DNA of 64,000 nucleotides from Streptomyces omiyaensis. GTDB taxonomy: Bacteria > Actinomycetota > Actinomycetes > Streptomycetales > Streptomycetaceae. The stretch is from contig NZ_BMVV01000006.1 of NCBI RefSeq assembly GCF_014650895.1, forward strand, positions 1 through 64,000, written 5' to 3'. The notes beneath the pieces were generated by a model. The model saw only the letters and a program-made list of their open reading frames with translations. It made no database searches and had not been told where the DNA came from. Positions 1-9,267 of this stretch are shown in pieces. The stretch's first letter is position 1. Each line of letters begins with the position of its first letter. Position numbers and translations under genes: made by a program.

Positions 1-111
1 CTCACCACCTGCACCCCCGAGTTCACCAGCACCTACCGCATGATCGTCTGGGGAAAGCTCGTCGAGGAACGACCACGCAGCAAGGGCAAACCCGCCGCAC
101 TCGTAGGCTGA
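1..111 (+). CDS. srtE1: Class E sortase, C-terminal fragment (5' end outside window)
   Basis: Only the last 36 codons are present, ending at a TGA. They contain the sortase signature TLTTC, whose Cys is the transpeptidation nucleophile, followed by the active-site Arg in YRMIVWG. The fragment closely resembles the same region of the gene that follows 36 nt later. Class E sortases are membrane-bound cysteine transpeptidases that attach exported proteins (chaplins in Streptomyces) to peptidoglycan at LAXTG-type signals. The symbol is based on position: in S. coelicolor, as I recall it, srtE1 and srtE2 are adjacent and srtE2 lies next to the PASTA kinase. Which paralog this is cannot be proved from 36 residues. 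Confidence 0.8.
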   Translation, partial: LTTCTPEFTSTYRMIVWGKLVEERPRSKGKPAALVG

Positions 112-147
112 GACCCCACACCTCCAGAAGGGACGAGGTCCGACCCA

Positions 148-825
148 GTGTCACGTGCGCGCAACCGGATCGCCGGGCTCATCAGCGTCTTCGGTGAACT
201 CCTCATCACAGCCGGCCTCGTGCTCGGACTCTTCGTCGTCTACTCGCTGTGGTGGACCAACGTCCTCGCCGACCGCGCCGCCGACAAGGAGGGCGCGCAG
301 ATCCGCGGCGAGTGGGCCGACCCGGGGCCCGGAGCCCTCGACACCAAGGGCGGCCTCGGCTTCCTCCACGTGCCGGCCTTCGGCGGCGACGAGATCCTGG
401 TGAAGCGGGGGACCGAGAGCTCCGTCCTCAACAACGGCGTCGCCGGCTACTACACCGACCCGGTCGCGTCGGCCCTCCCGCAGGACAAGCGCGGCAACTT
501 CACGCTCGCCGCCCACCGGGACGGGCACGGCGCCAAGTTCCACAACATCCACAAGCTCAGGAACGGCGACCCGATCGTCTTCGAGTCCAAGGACACCTGG
601 TACGTCTACAAGGTCTACAAGACCCTGCCGGAGACCACGAAGTACAACGTGGACGTCCTCCAGCCGGTCCCCGAGGAGTCCGGGAAGACCACGCCGGGCC
701 GGTACATCACCCTCACCACCTGCACCCCGATGTACACCTCCGACCACCGCTTCATCGTGTGGGGCGAGCTGGCCCGCACGGAGAAGGTCGACGCGAACCG
801 CACCCCGCCGGCCGAACTCCGCTGA
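148..825 (+). CDS. srtE2: Class E sortase
   Basis: Cell-wall sorting transpeptidase of 225 residues, a normal length for class E. A GTG start follows a purine-rich AAGGGACGAGG region. Residues about 10-35 form one N-terminal membrane segment, so the catalytic domain faces outside. The catalytic triad is visible: His123 in AAHRDGH, Cys192 in TLTTC and Arg201 in HRFIVWG. It lies 36 nt downstream of another sortase gene in the same direction, so the two are probably one transcription unit. In S. coelicolor the pair acts on long chaplins for aerial development (established for the family). The family call is secure. The srtE2 symbol rests on gene order next to the kinase. Confidence 0.93.
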   Translation: MSRARNRIAGLISVFGELLITAGLVLGLFVVYSLWWTNVLADRAADKEGAQIRGEWADPGPGALDTKGGLGFLHVPAFGGDEILVKRGTESSVLNNGVAGYYTDPVASALPQDKRGNFTLAAHRDGHGAKFHNIHKLRNGDPIVFESKDTWYVYKVYKTLPETTKYNVDVLQPVPEESGKTTPGRYITLTTCTPMYTSDHRFIVWGELARTEKVDANRTPPAELR

Positions 826-867
826 CGGCCGCACTCCGCCGCCGGACGAGGGAAAAGGGACGCGGAA

Positions 868-914
868 AAGGGGAGAGCCCCGGAGCCTGCGCAAGGCTCC
901 GGGGCTCTCCCCTT
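868..914. terminator. Bidirectional terminator hairpin between srtE2 and pknB
   Basis: A perfect 21-bp inverted repeat (868-888 paired with 894-914) encloses the 5-nt loop GCGCA. The stem begins with AAGGGG and ends with CCCCTT, giving a short A/T edge in both orientations. It lies between two convergent stop codons (825 on plus, 931 on minus), so it can terminate both transcripts. Confidence 0.85.
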
Positions 915-930
915 CTTCCACGGCCGGGGG

Positions 931-2964
931 CTAGTCGAACCAGCCGCCGATGTTGCCGTCGCCGTTCCCGCCGTCCTGCTGGCCGTTCCCGCCACCGGGG
1001 TTGCCCCCGCCGCCGTCCACGGTGAACAGCGTGACCGTGTCGCCCTGCTTGACCGGCGAGCCCGCGGGCGGGTTCGACTGGGCCACCCGGGCGTCGTCCT
1101 TGTCGACGCCGACCACGACCACGGTGACGCCCTGGCCCTGGAGGTTGTCCCGGACCTCCTTGAGCGGCTTGCCGACGATGTCCGCGGGAATCGTGACCTG
1201 GGTCACGGCCGGGCCCTTGGAGACCTTCAGCGTGATCTCCACGTCCAGCGGCTGGTTGGTGTTGCCGGCCGGGTTCTGCTCCAGGACCGTGCCCTTGGGC
1301 TGGTCGTTGTCGACCTCCTCCTGCTTCACCTTGGTGAAGCCGAGGCCGTTGAGCTGCTGGAGCGCGAGGCTGATGTCGCGGTTGGTCACCAGCGGCAGCT
1401 GCGTCAGCTTCTTCTTGGCGACGGTGAGCGTGACCTCGGAGTTCTTCTCGGCCTTGGTGCCGTTCTGCGGGTTCTGCCGCAGGACGGTGCCGGGGTCCTC
1501 CTCGGACTCCTCCTCGTCGACCTTGACCTTGAAGCCCTTGCCCTCCAGGGTCTCCTTCGCCCGCTCCAGCGACTGCTCCTGGACGTCCGGGACCTCCACG
1601 AGCGGGGCGCCCTCGGAGACCCACACCTGGACGGTGCCGTCGACGTCCATCTTGGTGACGCCGTCGGAGACCGGGCTCTGGCGGCAGATCGCGCCGGTGG
1701 GCTGGTCGCAGCGCTCGGTGCCGGCTTCCGCGAGCTTCACCTGGGCGTTGGTCGCGGACCCCTGCGCCTCGGCGATCTTCTGGCCCACGAGCGGCGGCAC
1801 CAGGGTCTGCTGCGGCGTGTCGTTGGTGTCCATCAGGTACCGCGCGATGAAGATCGCGCCGACCAGCACCAGGACGCCGCAGAGCGCGAGCAGGATCGTC
1901 GAGGCGTTCGACTTCTTCTGCCCGCCGCGGCGCCGGTCCGGACGGTCGTCGTACCCGTCGTACCCGCCGTAGCCGCCGCCGTCCGGCGGGACCGGCGGCA
2001 TCATCGAGGTCTGGCCGACCGGGTCCGCCTGGCGCAGCGCGGTGGTCTGCTGGTCCTCCTGCGGGTAGCCGTAGCCGTTGTACGCCGGGGCCGCCATGCC
2101 CATCGCGGCGGCGGCCGCGACCGGCTGCCCGTCGAGGCAGGCCTCGATGTCCGCGCGCATTTCGTCGGCGGACTGGTAGCGGTAGTCGGGGTCCTTGACC
2201 AGCGCCTTGAGGACGATGGCGTCCATCTCGGGCGTGATCTCGGCGTCGAAGTTGCTCGGCGGCTGCGGCTCCTCCCGGACGTGCTGGTAGGCCACGGCCA
2301 CGGGGGAGTCGCCGATGAACGGCGGCCGGACGGTGAGGAGTTCGTAGAGCAGGCAGCCCGTGGAGTACAGGTCGGAGCGGGCGTCGACCTGCTCGCCCTT
2401 GGCCTGCTCGGGGGAGAGGTACTGGGCGGTGCCGATGACCGCGGCGGTCTGCGTCATGGTCATGCCCGCGTCGCCCATGGCGCGCGCGATGCCGAAGTCC
2501 ATGACCTTGACCTGGCCGGTGCGGGTCAGCATCACGTTCGCGGGCTTGATGTCGCGGTGCACGATGCCGGCGCGGTGCGAGTACTCCAGCGCCTGGAGGA
2601 TGCCGACGGTCATCTCCAGGGTGCGCTCGGGCAGCAGCTTGCGGCCGGAGTGCAGCAGCTCACGGAGGGTCGAACCGTCGACGTACTCCATCACGATGTA
2701 CGGGATGGAGACCCCGTCGACGTAGTCCTCGCCGGTGTCGTAGACGGCGACGATCGCCGGGTGGTTCAGGGAGGCGGCGGACTGTGCCTCGCGGCGGAAC
2801 CGGGCCTGGAAGGACGGGTCACGGGCCAGGTCGGCCCGCAGCGTCTTCACGGCGACGGTGCGGCCGAGCCGGGTGTCCTGGGCGAGGTACACCTCGGCCA
2901 TGCCACCGCGGCCGAGCACCGAGCCCAGCTCGTACCGGCCGCCGAGGCGACGCGGCTCTTCCAT
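931..2964 (-). CDS. pknB: PASTA-domain Ser/Thr protein kinase
   Basis: Membrane-anchored eukaryotic-type kinase of 677 residues that couples wall status to division and wall synthesis. The kinase domain covers about 10-275: glycine loop GRGGMAEVYLA, catalytic Lys in VAVKTL, HRDIKPAN, DFGIAR and SPEQAKG. A linker precedes one membrane helix (about 350-372, STILLALCGVLVLVGAIF). Outside the membrane are four consecutive PASTA repeats, the first degenerate, ending in a Gly/Asn-rich tail. PASTA repeats bind muropeptides in the family. The start is set at the ATG at 2964, directly before EEPRRLGGRYEL; an in-frame extension to 3036 exists but adds no domain. It is the last gene of the minus-strand fhaA-fhaB-pstP-rodA-pbpA-pknB cluster. 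Confidence 0.95.
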   Translation of the reverse strand: MEEPRRLGGRYELGSVLGRGGMAEVYLAQDTRLGRTVAVKTLRADLARDPSFQARFRREAQSAASLNHPAIVAVYDTGEDYVDGVSIPYIVMEYVDGSTLRELLHSGRKLLPERTLEMTVGILQALEYSHRAGIVHRDIKPANVMLTRTGQVKVMDFGIARAMGDAGMTMTQTAAVIGTAQYLSPEQAKGEQVDARSDLYSTGCLLYELLTVRPPFIGDSPVAVAYQHVREEPQPPSNFDAEITPEMDAIVLKALVKDPDYRYQSADEMRADIEACLDGQPVAAAAAMGMAAPAYNGYGYPQEDQQTTALRQADPVGQTSMMPPVPPDGGGYGGYDGYDDRPDRRRGGQKKSNASTILLALCGVLVLVGAIFIARYLMDTNDTPQQTLVPPLVGQKIAEAQGSATNAQVKLAEAGTERCDQPTGAICRQSPVSDGVTKMDVDGTVQVWVSEGAPLVEVPDVQEQSLERAKETLEGKGFKVKVDEEESEEDPGTVLRQNPQNGTKAEKNSEVTLTVAKKKLTQLPLVTNRDISLALQQLNGLGFTKVKQEEVDNDQPKGTVLEQNPAGNTNQPLDVEITLKVSKGPAVTQVTIPADIVGKPLKEVRDNLQGQGVTVVVVGVDKDDARVAQSNPPAGSPVKQGDTVTLFTVDGGGGNPGGGNGQQDGGNGDGNIGGWFD

Positions 2965-3122
2965 AGCTAATCCAGCCCTCTCCGTCTGTCCCGACCGCAC
3001 CCATGGGTGGTCCGGCGGTGTGTGCTGTCCGCGCATACGCTACCGGCCCCGAAGAGCCGTACCGTCCGCGGAGGGCAGCTGATACCTGACCGGTACCTGG
3101 AGCGCACCGGCCCTTCGCAAGA

Positions 3123-4589
3123 TCAGCCGCGGCTCTTCAGGACGGCCTTCATGACCGCCTTCGCGATCGGCGCGGCCAGACCGCCACCGCTGATGTCCTC
3201 ACGTCCGACGCCCTCGGCGTCCTCGACGATCACGGCGACGGCGACCGGGGAGCCCTGGTCGGTCTTGGCGTAGGAGATGAACCACGCGTAGGGGCGCTTG
3301 GCGTTCTTCTCGCCGTGCTGCGCGGTACCGGTCTTGCCGCCGACCTTCACGCCGTCCATCTTCAGGTCGGCCTTGCTGCCGGTGCCCTTCGAGACGACGT
3401 TCTCCATCATCGCCTGGAGCTTCTGCGCGTTCTCCGGGGAGACCGGCTGGCTCATCTGCTCCGGCTCGTTCTGCTTGATGACGTCCAGGTTCGGCGCGCG
3501 CAGCTGGTCGATCATGTACGGCTTCATCAGCTTGCCGTCGTTCGCGATCGCCGCCGTGACCATCGCCATCTGGAGCGGGGTGGTCGCGGTGTTGAACTGG
3601 CCGATGGAGGAGAGCGCGTTGCCGCCGCGGTCGGCCTTCTTGTCGTAGACGGAGGCGGCGGACCGGACCGGGGTGAACTGCTCGGCGTTGAAGCCGAACT
3701 TCTCGGCCGTCTCCACCATCTTGTCGCGGCCGACGTCGTCACCGAGCTTGGCGAAGACCGAGTTGCAGGAGACCCGCAGCGCCTCGTTGATGCTGGCGTT
3801 GGCGCAGCCGCCCGAGTGGTTCTTCATCGGGACGGTGGAGAGCGGGATCTTCCACCCCTCGGGGGTGTCCGTCGCCGCGTCGATGTCCTTGATCTTGCCG
3901 GACTCCAGCGCGGCGGCGGCGGTCACGACCTTGAAGACGGAGCCCGGCGGGTAGATCTCGCGCAGGGCGCGGTTCTGCTTCGGCTTGCCCTTGTCCTGCT
4001 CCAGCGCGACCCAGGCCTTCTCGTCCTTGCCGGAGTAGCCGGCGAAGGAGGACGGGTCGTACGAGGGGGTGGACGCCAGCGCCAGGATCTTGCCGGTCGA
4101 CGGCTCGATCGCGACGACGGCGCCGGTGTTCTTGCCGAGGCCCTCGAAGGCGGCCTTCTGCGCGGCGCCGTTGAGGGTGGTGACGACGTCGCCGCCCTTC
4201 TTCTTCTCCCCGGTGAACATCGACAGGGTGCGGTCGAAGAAGAGCCGGTCGTCGTTGCCGGTGAGGATGCCGTCCTCGATCTTCTCGATCTGGTTGGCGT
4301 CGTAGGCCTGCGAGGCGTAGCCGGTGACGGGCGCCCACATGGGGCCGTTCACGTAGGTCCGCTTGTAGGTGAAGTACTCGTCGCCCGAGTCGATCGAGCC
4401 GGTGATCGGCTTGCCGTCGACGATGATGTTGCCGCGCTCGTTCGAGTAGCGCTCGATCTGGACGCGCCGGTTCTTCGGGTGCGCGTTCAGCTCGTCGGCG
4501 CGGACGAACTGGAGCCAGTTGTCGCGCAGGAGCAGGGCGAGGACGAGCAGGCCGCAGAAGATCGCGACCCGGCGCAGCGGCTTGTTCAC
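3123..4589 (-). CDS. pbpA: Class B penicillin-binding protein (transpeptidase)
   Basis: Peptidoglycan DD-transpeptidase of 488 residues with one N-terminal membrane anchor (about 8-24), an N-terminal pedestal domain and a C-terminal transpeptidase domain. All three penicillin-fold motifs can be read: SVFK (acyl-serine), SCN in RVSCNSVF, and KTGTAQ. It begins with GTG in a GTGA overlap with the stop of the upstream SEDS gene, so the two are translationally coupled. A SEDS glycosyltransferase paired with a class B PBP is the usual polymerase/cross-linker pair. In mycobacteria the orthologous PbpA is controlled by the neighbouring kinase. A 158-nt gap separates it from pknB. Confidence 0.95.
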   Translation of the reverse strand: MNKPLRRVAIFCGLLVLALLLRDNWLQFVRADELNAHPKNRRVQIERYSNERGNIIVDGKPITGSIDSGDEYFTYKRTYVNGPMWAPVTGYASQAYDANQIEKIEDGILTGNDDRLFFDRTLSMFTGEKKKGGDVVTTLNGAAQKAAFEGLGKNTGAVVAIEPSTGKILALASTPSYDPSSFAGYSGKDEKAWVALEQDKGKPKQNRALREIYPPGSVFKVVTAAAALESGKIKDIDAATDTPEGWKIPLSTVPMKNHSGGCANASINEALRVSCNSVFAKLGDDVGRDKMVETAEKFGFNAEQFTPVRSAASVYDKKADRGGNALSSIGQFNTATTPLQMAMVTAAIANDGKLMKPYMIDQLRAPNLDVIKQNEPEQMSQPVSPENAQKLQAMMENVVSKGTGSKADLKMDGVKVGGKTGTAQHGEKNAKRPYAWFISYAKTDQGSPVAVAVIVEDAEGVGREDISGGGLAAPIAKAVMKAVLKSRG

Positions 4590-6028
4590 GGACGGACCAC
4601 CTGCGTCATCTCGGCGTCGGGGTTCGGAGCGGGGGAAGGGGCCGGGCGGCGCGCGGTGTCGCTGATCCGGATCAGGATGCCGATCAGGGCCCAGTTGGCG
4701 ATCACGGACGAACCGCCGTACGCGAGGAACGGCATCGTCATACCGGTGAGCGGGATGAGGCCCATCACGCCGCCGGCGACCACGAAGACCTGCAGCGCGA
4801 ACGCGCCGGACAGGCCCATCGCGAGGAGCTTGCCGAAGGGGTCGCGGGCGGCGAGGGCGGTGCGGATGCCGCGCTCGATGATCAGGCCGTAGATCAGCAG
4901 GAAGACCATGACGCCGGCCAGGCCGAGCTCCTCGCCGACGGTGGCGAAGATGAAGTCGGAGTTGGCGGCGAACTGGATGAGGTCGGAGTTGCCCTGGCCG
5001 AGGCCGGTGCCGAGGATGCCTCCGGAGCCGAAGGACATCAGCACCTGGGTCATCTGGTCACAGGCGTAGGCCATGTTCGAGCCCTCGGGTGCCGTCTTCA
5101 GGCACTCGAAGGGGTCGAGCCAGGCCGCCACGCGGGACTGCACGTGGCTGGCCGTGGAGCTCACGGCCACCGCGCCCGCGACGGCCATCAGCAGACCCAT
5201 GACGATCCAGCTGGTCCGCTCGGTCGCCACGTACAGCATGATCACGAACATGCCGAAGAACAGCAGCGAGGTGCCGAGGTCGTTCTCGAAGACCAGGATG
5301 AGCAGGCTGACCGCCCAGATCGTCAGGATCGGGCCGAGGTCGCGGCCGCGGGGCAGGTAGAGCCCCATGAAGCGGCGGCTGGCCAGGGCCAGGGCGTCCC
5401 GCTTCACCATCAGGTAGCCGGAGAAGAACACGGCCAGGACGAGCTTGGCGAACTCACCGGGCTGGATCGAGAAGCCGCCGATGCGGATCCAGATCTTGGC
5501 GCCGAAGACGTCGGCGCCGAGGCCGGGGACGAGCGGCAGCAGCAGCAGCACGAGCGCCGCGACCATGGAGATGTACGTGTAGCGCTGGAGGACGCGGTGG
5601 TCCTTCAGGATCAGCAGCACGCCCACGAACATGGCGATGCCGATCGCCGAGTACATCATCTGGTTCGGCGCGGACGGGCTGAAGGCCCCGTAGCTGCGCT
5701 TCGCCAGGTCGATCAGCCGGGGCGACTGGTCGAGCCGCCAGATCAGCACCAGGCCCATGCCGTTGAGCAGGGTCGCCAGCGGGAGCAGCAGCGGGTCCGC
5801 GTAGGGGGCCCACTTGCGGACCACGAGGTGGGCGACGGTCGCGAGGAGCGCGAGGCCGAGCCCGTACCCGAGCATGCCGGAGGGGACCTCGCCGTCGAGC
5901 GCGAGACCCACGTTGAGGTACGCGAACACCGGGATGGCGACGGCGAACGCCAGCAGCGCCAGCTCGGTGTTGCGGCGGCTCGGCGCCTCGATGGCGCCGA
6001 TGGTGGTCGTGTTGGTGACAACGCTCAT
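4586..6028 (-). CDS. rodA: SEDS-family peptidoglycan glycosyltransferase (FtsW/RodA/SpoVE)
   Basis: Polytopic membrane protein of 480 residues with about ten or more hydrophobic segments, the SEDS polymerase that polymerises lipid II. The family signature is visible late in the protein: NSDFIFATVGEELGLAG, then GLIPLTGMTMPFLAYGGSS. The Asp typical of the catalytic periplasmic loop can be placed in VAAWLDPF. The start is the ATG at 6028 (SVVTNTTTIG); the open frame runs much further upstream but there it is antisense-like overlap with the phosphatase gene. It overlaps pbpA by 4 nt. RodA versus FtsW-like naming is by analogy with the mycobacterial pknAB operon. Confidence 0.93.
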   Translation of the reverse strand: MSVVTNTTTIGAIEAPSRRNTELALLAFAVAIPVFAYLNVGLALDGEVPSGMLGYGLGLALLATVAHLVVRKWAPYADPLLLPLATLLNGMGLVLIWRLDQSPRLIDLAKRSYGAFSPSAPNQMMYSAIGIAMFVGVLLILKDHRVLQRYTYISMVAALVLLLLPLVPGLGADVFGAKIWIRIGGFSIQPGEFAKLVLAVFFSGYLMVKRDALALASRRFMGLYLPRGRDLGPILTIWAVSLLILVFENDLGTSLLFFGMFVIMLYVATERTSWIVMGLLMAVAGAVAVSSTASHVQSRVAAWLDPFECLKTAPEGSNMAYACDQMTQVLMSFGSGGILGTGLGQGNSDLIQFAANSDFIFATVGEELGLAGVMVFLLIYGLIIERGIRTALAARDPFGKLLAMGLSGAFALQVFVVAGGVMGLIPLTGMTMPFLAYGGSSVIANWALIGILIRISDTARRPAPSPAPNPDAEMTQVVRP

Positions 6029-6054
6029 GGTGGTGAAAGGCCCCCTACGGGTGC

Positions 6055-7557
6055 TTACTGCTTGCCGCAGTTCGAGGCCAGCTTCTGCTCCTCCGCGGTG
6101 AGGGTGGGACCCGGGGTCGGAGCGGCTGTGGTGGGCTTGGATTCGGGCTTGGCGTCCGCGTTCTCGCCGTCGGCCGGCGGCTTGGTCGCCTCGGCGGCGG
6201 CCTTCTCCTTGTCGGCCTTCTCCTTGGCCACGCGGCGCTCCTCGGTCTTCTTGCAGGCCGAGGCCTGCACCGAGAGCTCGGTGATCTTCGTCTGGGCCTT
6301 GGCGAGGCTGCCGCCCGCGATCGTGTCCTCGACCTGCTTCCGCTGGTAGGCGGGGAGGTACTTGAGTTCGATCTCGGGGTGGTCCTTCTCGACCTCCGAG
6401 AGCTTCACCCAGGCGAGGTCCTGGCTGATGCCCCGGTACAGCGCCACGTGCTCGTCCTTGGAGCCCACGTAGTACTGGGTCTGGGTCCAGCGCCAGCCGC
6501 CGTACGCGCCGCCGGCGAGGACGCCGAGCGCGAGGAGGAGGATCAGGGTGCGCCCGATCCACCGCCGCCGCTTCCGCGGCTTCACGAACTCGTCGTCGGT
6601 GTACGCGTCGAAGGAGCCGTGCGGCGGCACCGCGCCGTAGCCGTGGTCGTCGCCGCTGCCGGGCGGGCCGAAGCCGCCGGCGGGCGGCTGGTGGTGCGCG
6701 GGGCGGCCGAGCCCGGAGGCGCGGCCGGCCGGGGTCTGCATGGCCCCGCCGTCGTTCAGCTGCGTCTGGTTCTCGGCGACCGCGCCGACGACCACGGGGG
6801 TGTCGCTGAGGTGGCCGGCGAGGGTGTCGCCGCCGTCGACGTCGAGGACGTCGGCGACGATCACCGTGATGTTGTCGGGGCCGCCGCCGCGCAGCGCGAG
6901 CTGGATCAGCTCCTGCACGGTCTCCTGCGGGCCCTGGTAGCTGGCGAGGGTGTCCTCCAGGGTCTGGTGGGACACCACGCCGGACAGGCCGTCGGAGCAG
7001 ATCAGGTACCGGTCGCCGGCGCGGACCTCGCGGATCGAGAGGTCGGGCTCGACGTGGTCGCCGCTGCCGAGCGCGCGCATCAGGAGCGAGCGCTGCGGGT
7101 GGGTGGTGGCCTCCTCCTCGGTGATCCGGCCCTCGTCGACGAGCCGCTGGACCCAGGTGTGGTCCTGGGTGATCTGGGTGAGGATGCCGTCGCGCAGCAG
7201 GTAGGCGCGCGAGTCGCCGACGTGCACGAGGCCGAGCCGCTGCCCGGTCCACAGCAGGGCGGTGAGCGTGGTGCCCATGCCCTCCAGCTGCGGGTCCTCC
7301 TCGACCATCATCCGGAGCTGGTCGTTGGCGCGCTGCACCGCCGTACCGAGCGAGGTGAGGATGTCGGAGCCCGGGATGTCGTCGTCGAGCGTGACGAGCG
7401 TCGAGATCACCTCGGAGGAGGCGACCTCGCCGGCGGCCTGGCCGCCCATGCCGTCGGCGATCGCGAGCAGGCGGGGACCGGCGTAACCGGAGTCCTCGTT
7501 CCCCTCGCGGATCATGCCCTTGTGCGAGCCCGCGGCGAATCGCAGGGACAGACTCAT
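6055..7557 (-). CDS. pstP: PP2C-type Ser/Thr protein phosphatase
   Basis: Protein of 500 residues that dephosphorylates the cognate Ser/Thr kinases and their targets. The PP2C metal-binding motifs are present in order: REGNEDSGY, DGMGGQAAGE, ICSDGLSGV and GGPDNITVIV (domain about 5-240). A proline-rich cytoplasmic linker, one membrane helix (IGRTLILLLALGVLAGG) and an extracytoplasmic Lys/Glu/Ala-rich tail follow. The start is placed at the ATG at 7557 (SLSLRFAAGSHKG), where PP2C homology begins. It sits between the FHA genes and the SEDS gene in the same direction, the classic actinobacterial arrangement. Confidence 0.95.
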   Translation of the reverse strand: MSLSLRFAAGSHKGMIREGNEDSGYAGPRLLAIADGMGGQAAGEVASSEVISTLVTLDDDIPGSDILTSLGTAVQRANDQLRMMVEEDPQLEGMGTTLTALLWTGQRLGLVHVGDSRAYLLRDGILTQITQDHTWVQRLVDEGRITEEEATTHPQRSLLMRALGSGDHVEPDLSIREVRAGDRYLICSDGLSGVVSHQTLEDTLASYQGPQETVQELIQLALRGGGPDNITVIVADVLDVDGGDTLAGHLSDTPVVVGAVAENQTQLNDGGAMQTPAGRASGLGRPAHHQPPAGGFGPPGSGDDHGYGAVPPHGSFDAYTDDEFVKPRKRRRWIGRTLILLLALGVLAGGAYGGWRWTQTQYYVGSKDEHVALYRGISQDLAWVKLSEVEKDHPEIELKYLPAYQRKQVEDTIAGGSLAKAQTKITELSVQASACKKTEERRVAKEKADKEKAAAEATKPPADGENADAKPESKPTTAAPTPGPTLTAEEQKLASNCGKQ

Positions 7558-7653
7558 GCCCACCTGCCCTGTCGCCGCTGCATCGGGGTACAGCCGGTCT
7601 CGACCCACACTGCCCACCCTCCGGTCGCTCCGGTCAGCTCGCTCATTGTCGTA

Positions 7654-8181
7654 CTACTTCCGCAGCTCGATGACGGTCTTGCCGATGCGGATCGGCGCCC
7701 CCAGCGGAATCGGCGTCGCGGTGGTGAGGCGGGTCCGGTCGAGGTACGTGCCGTTCGTGGACCCGAGGTCCTCGACGATCCACTGGCCGTCCCGGTCGGG
7801 GTAGATCCGGGCGTGCCGGCTGGACGCGTAGTCGTCGTCCAGCACGATCGTCGAGTCGTGCGCCCGCCCCAGGGTGATCGTCTGGCCCTGGAGGGCGACG
7901 GTGGTGCCGGTGAGGGTGCCCTCGGAGACGACCAGCTTGGTCGGCGCACCGCGGCGCGACCGGCCACCGCCGGCCGGCTGCTGCTGCTGTTGGGCACGCT
8001 GCTGCGGCGGCGCGGCCTGGCGCCCGCCCTGCTGAGGACGCGCCTCCTGGCGCCGCGAACCGCGCTGGGTCACCCGCGTACCGAAGAGGTCGCTGCGGAT
8101 GACCTGCACGGCCACGATGACGAACAGCCACAGAACGGCCAGGAAACCCAACCGCATGACCGTCAGGGTCAGCTCTGACAT
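7654..8181 (-). CDS. fhaB: FHA-domain protein with N-terminal membrane anchor
   Basis: Protein of 175 residues with an N-terminal membrane helix (about 6-26), a Gln/Arg-rich linker and a C-terminal forkhead-associated domain. FHA hallmarks are visible: GRAHDSTIVLDD, SSRHARI and LGSTNGTYLD. FHA domains bind phosphothreonine, so this protein probably reads PknB-type phosphorylation near the division or elongation machinery (its mycobacterial counterpart FhaB/FipA does this). It starts 10 nt after fhaA ends. Confidence 0.93.
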   Translation of the reverse strand: MSELTLTVMRLGFLAVLWLFVIVAVQVIRSDLFGTRVTQRGSRRQEARPQQGGRQAAPPQQRAQQQQQPAGGGRSRRGAPTKLVVSEGTLTGTTVALQGQTITLGRAHDSTIVLDDDYASSRHARIYPDRDGQWIVEDLGSTNGTYLDRTRLTTATPIPLGAPIRIGKTVIELRK

Positions 8182-8191
8182 TGCCCCCGCT

Positions 8192-9037
8192 TCACCCTTC
8201 GGCTTGCCGGTAAACGATGGTGGTGCTGCCCACGACGATCCGCGAGCCGTCGCGGAGCGTAGCGCGGGTGGTGTGCTGCCCGTCCACCACGATGCCGTTG
8301 GTGGATCCCAGATCCTGGATCGTCGAGGGCGTTCCGGTCCGGATCTCGCAGTGCCGGCGGGAGACGCCGGGATCGTCGATCCTCACGTCCGCGTCGGTGC
8401 TGCGGCCGAGGACCAGGGTCGGGCGGGAGATCTGGTGGCGGTTGCCGTTGATCTCGATCCAGCGGCGCACCTGGGTGCCGCCGGCCGCCGGAGGACGGCC
8501 GCCGCCGGCGGGGGGCCGGTGCCCCGCGCCACCGGGCGGCGGTGCGGACGGCATCGGCGGAGCGCCCGCCGGAGGCCCCTGCGGGTACCCGTAGCCGCCG
8601 CCCTGGCCCTGGGGCTGGTGCGGCTGCGGCGGGTTCCCGGCGTGCGGCTGCGGCTGGGACGTGCTCGACGCCAGCGTACGGCTGCGCACCCGGTAGAGAC
8701 CGGTGTCGAGGTCGTCGGCCCGCTCCAGGTGGACCTTGATCGGTCCCATGAAGGTGTACCGCTGCTGCTTGGCGTAGTCACGGACCAGGCCGGCGAGCTC
8801 GTCGCCCAGCTGGCCCGAGTAGGGGCTCAGACGCTCGTAGTCGGGCGCGCTGAGCTCCACGATGAAGTCGTTGGGGACGACGGTCCGCTCGCGGTTCCAG
8901 ATCTGCGCGTTGTTGTCGCACTCGCGCTGGAGCGCGCCGGCGATCTCGACCGGCTGGACCTCGGACTTGAACACCTTGGCGAAGGTGCCGTTGACCAGAC
9001 CTTCGAGACGCTGCTCGAAACGCTTCAGGACTCCCAT
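8192..9037 (-). CDS. fhaA: FHA-domain protein with N-terminal DUF3662 domain
   Basis: Cytoplasmic protein of 281 residues. An N-terminal DUF3662 domain (about 1-115, GVLKRFEQRLEGLVNGTFAK at the start) is followed by a Pro/Gly/Gln-rich linker and a C-terminal FHA domain (GRSTDADVRIDDPGVSRRH, LGSTNG). In mycobacteria FhaA binds phosphorylated MviN and restrains peptidoglycan synthesis. It is the first gene of the minus-strand cluster, so the operon promoter should lie in the long gap above 9037. A good ribosome-binding sequence (GGAGGTGCCCC) sits just before the ATG. Confidence 0.94.
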   Translation of the reverse strand: MGVLKRFEQRLEGLVNGTFAKVFKSEVQPVEIAGALQRECDNNAQIWNRERTVVPNDFIVELSAPDYERLSPYSGQLGDELAGLVRDYAKQQRYTFMGPIKVHLERADDLDTGLYRVRSRTLASSTSQPQPHAGNPPQPHQPQGQGGGYGYPQGPPAGAPPMPSAPPPGGAGHRPPAGGGRPPAAGGTQVRRWIEINGNRHQISRPTLVLGRSTDADVRIDDPGVSRRHCEIRTGTPSTIQDLGSTNGIVVDGQHTTRATLRDGSRIVVGSTTIVYRQAEG

Positions 9038-9267
9038 GGGGCACCTCCTCCGTCGTTGCCGTCCTGGTACTGCTTACTGATCGTATCCACGCGTCGGGAA
9101 ATCGGCTGGTTCCCCTTCTCTGCCCTGTGGACGAGTGTCACCTCTCACAGGCCCTCCCCCCAGGGATCGTAGAGGGGGCCTGTGGACAGTGTCCCGCACC
9201 CGGCTGTGCGACAGGAGGGGCGGAGCGCGGGAGTGGGCGTGCCGGACGGAGCGGCCGGGGCCACAAC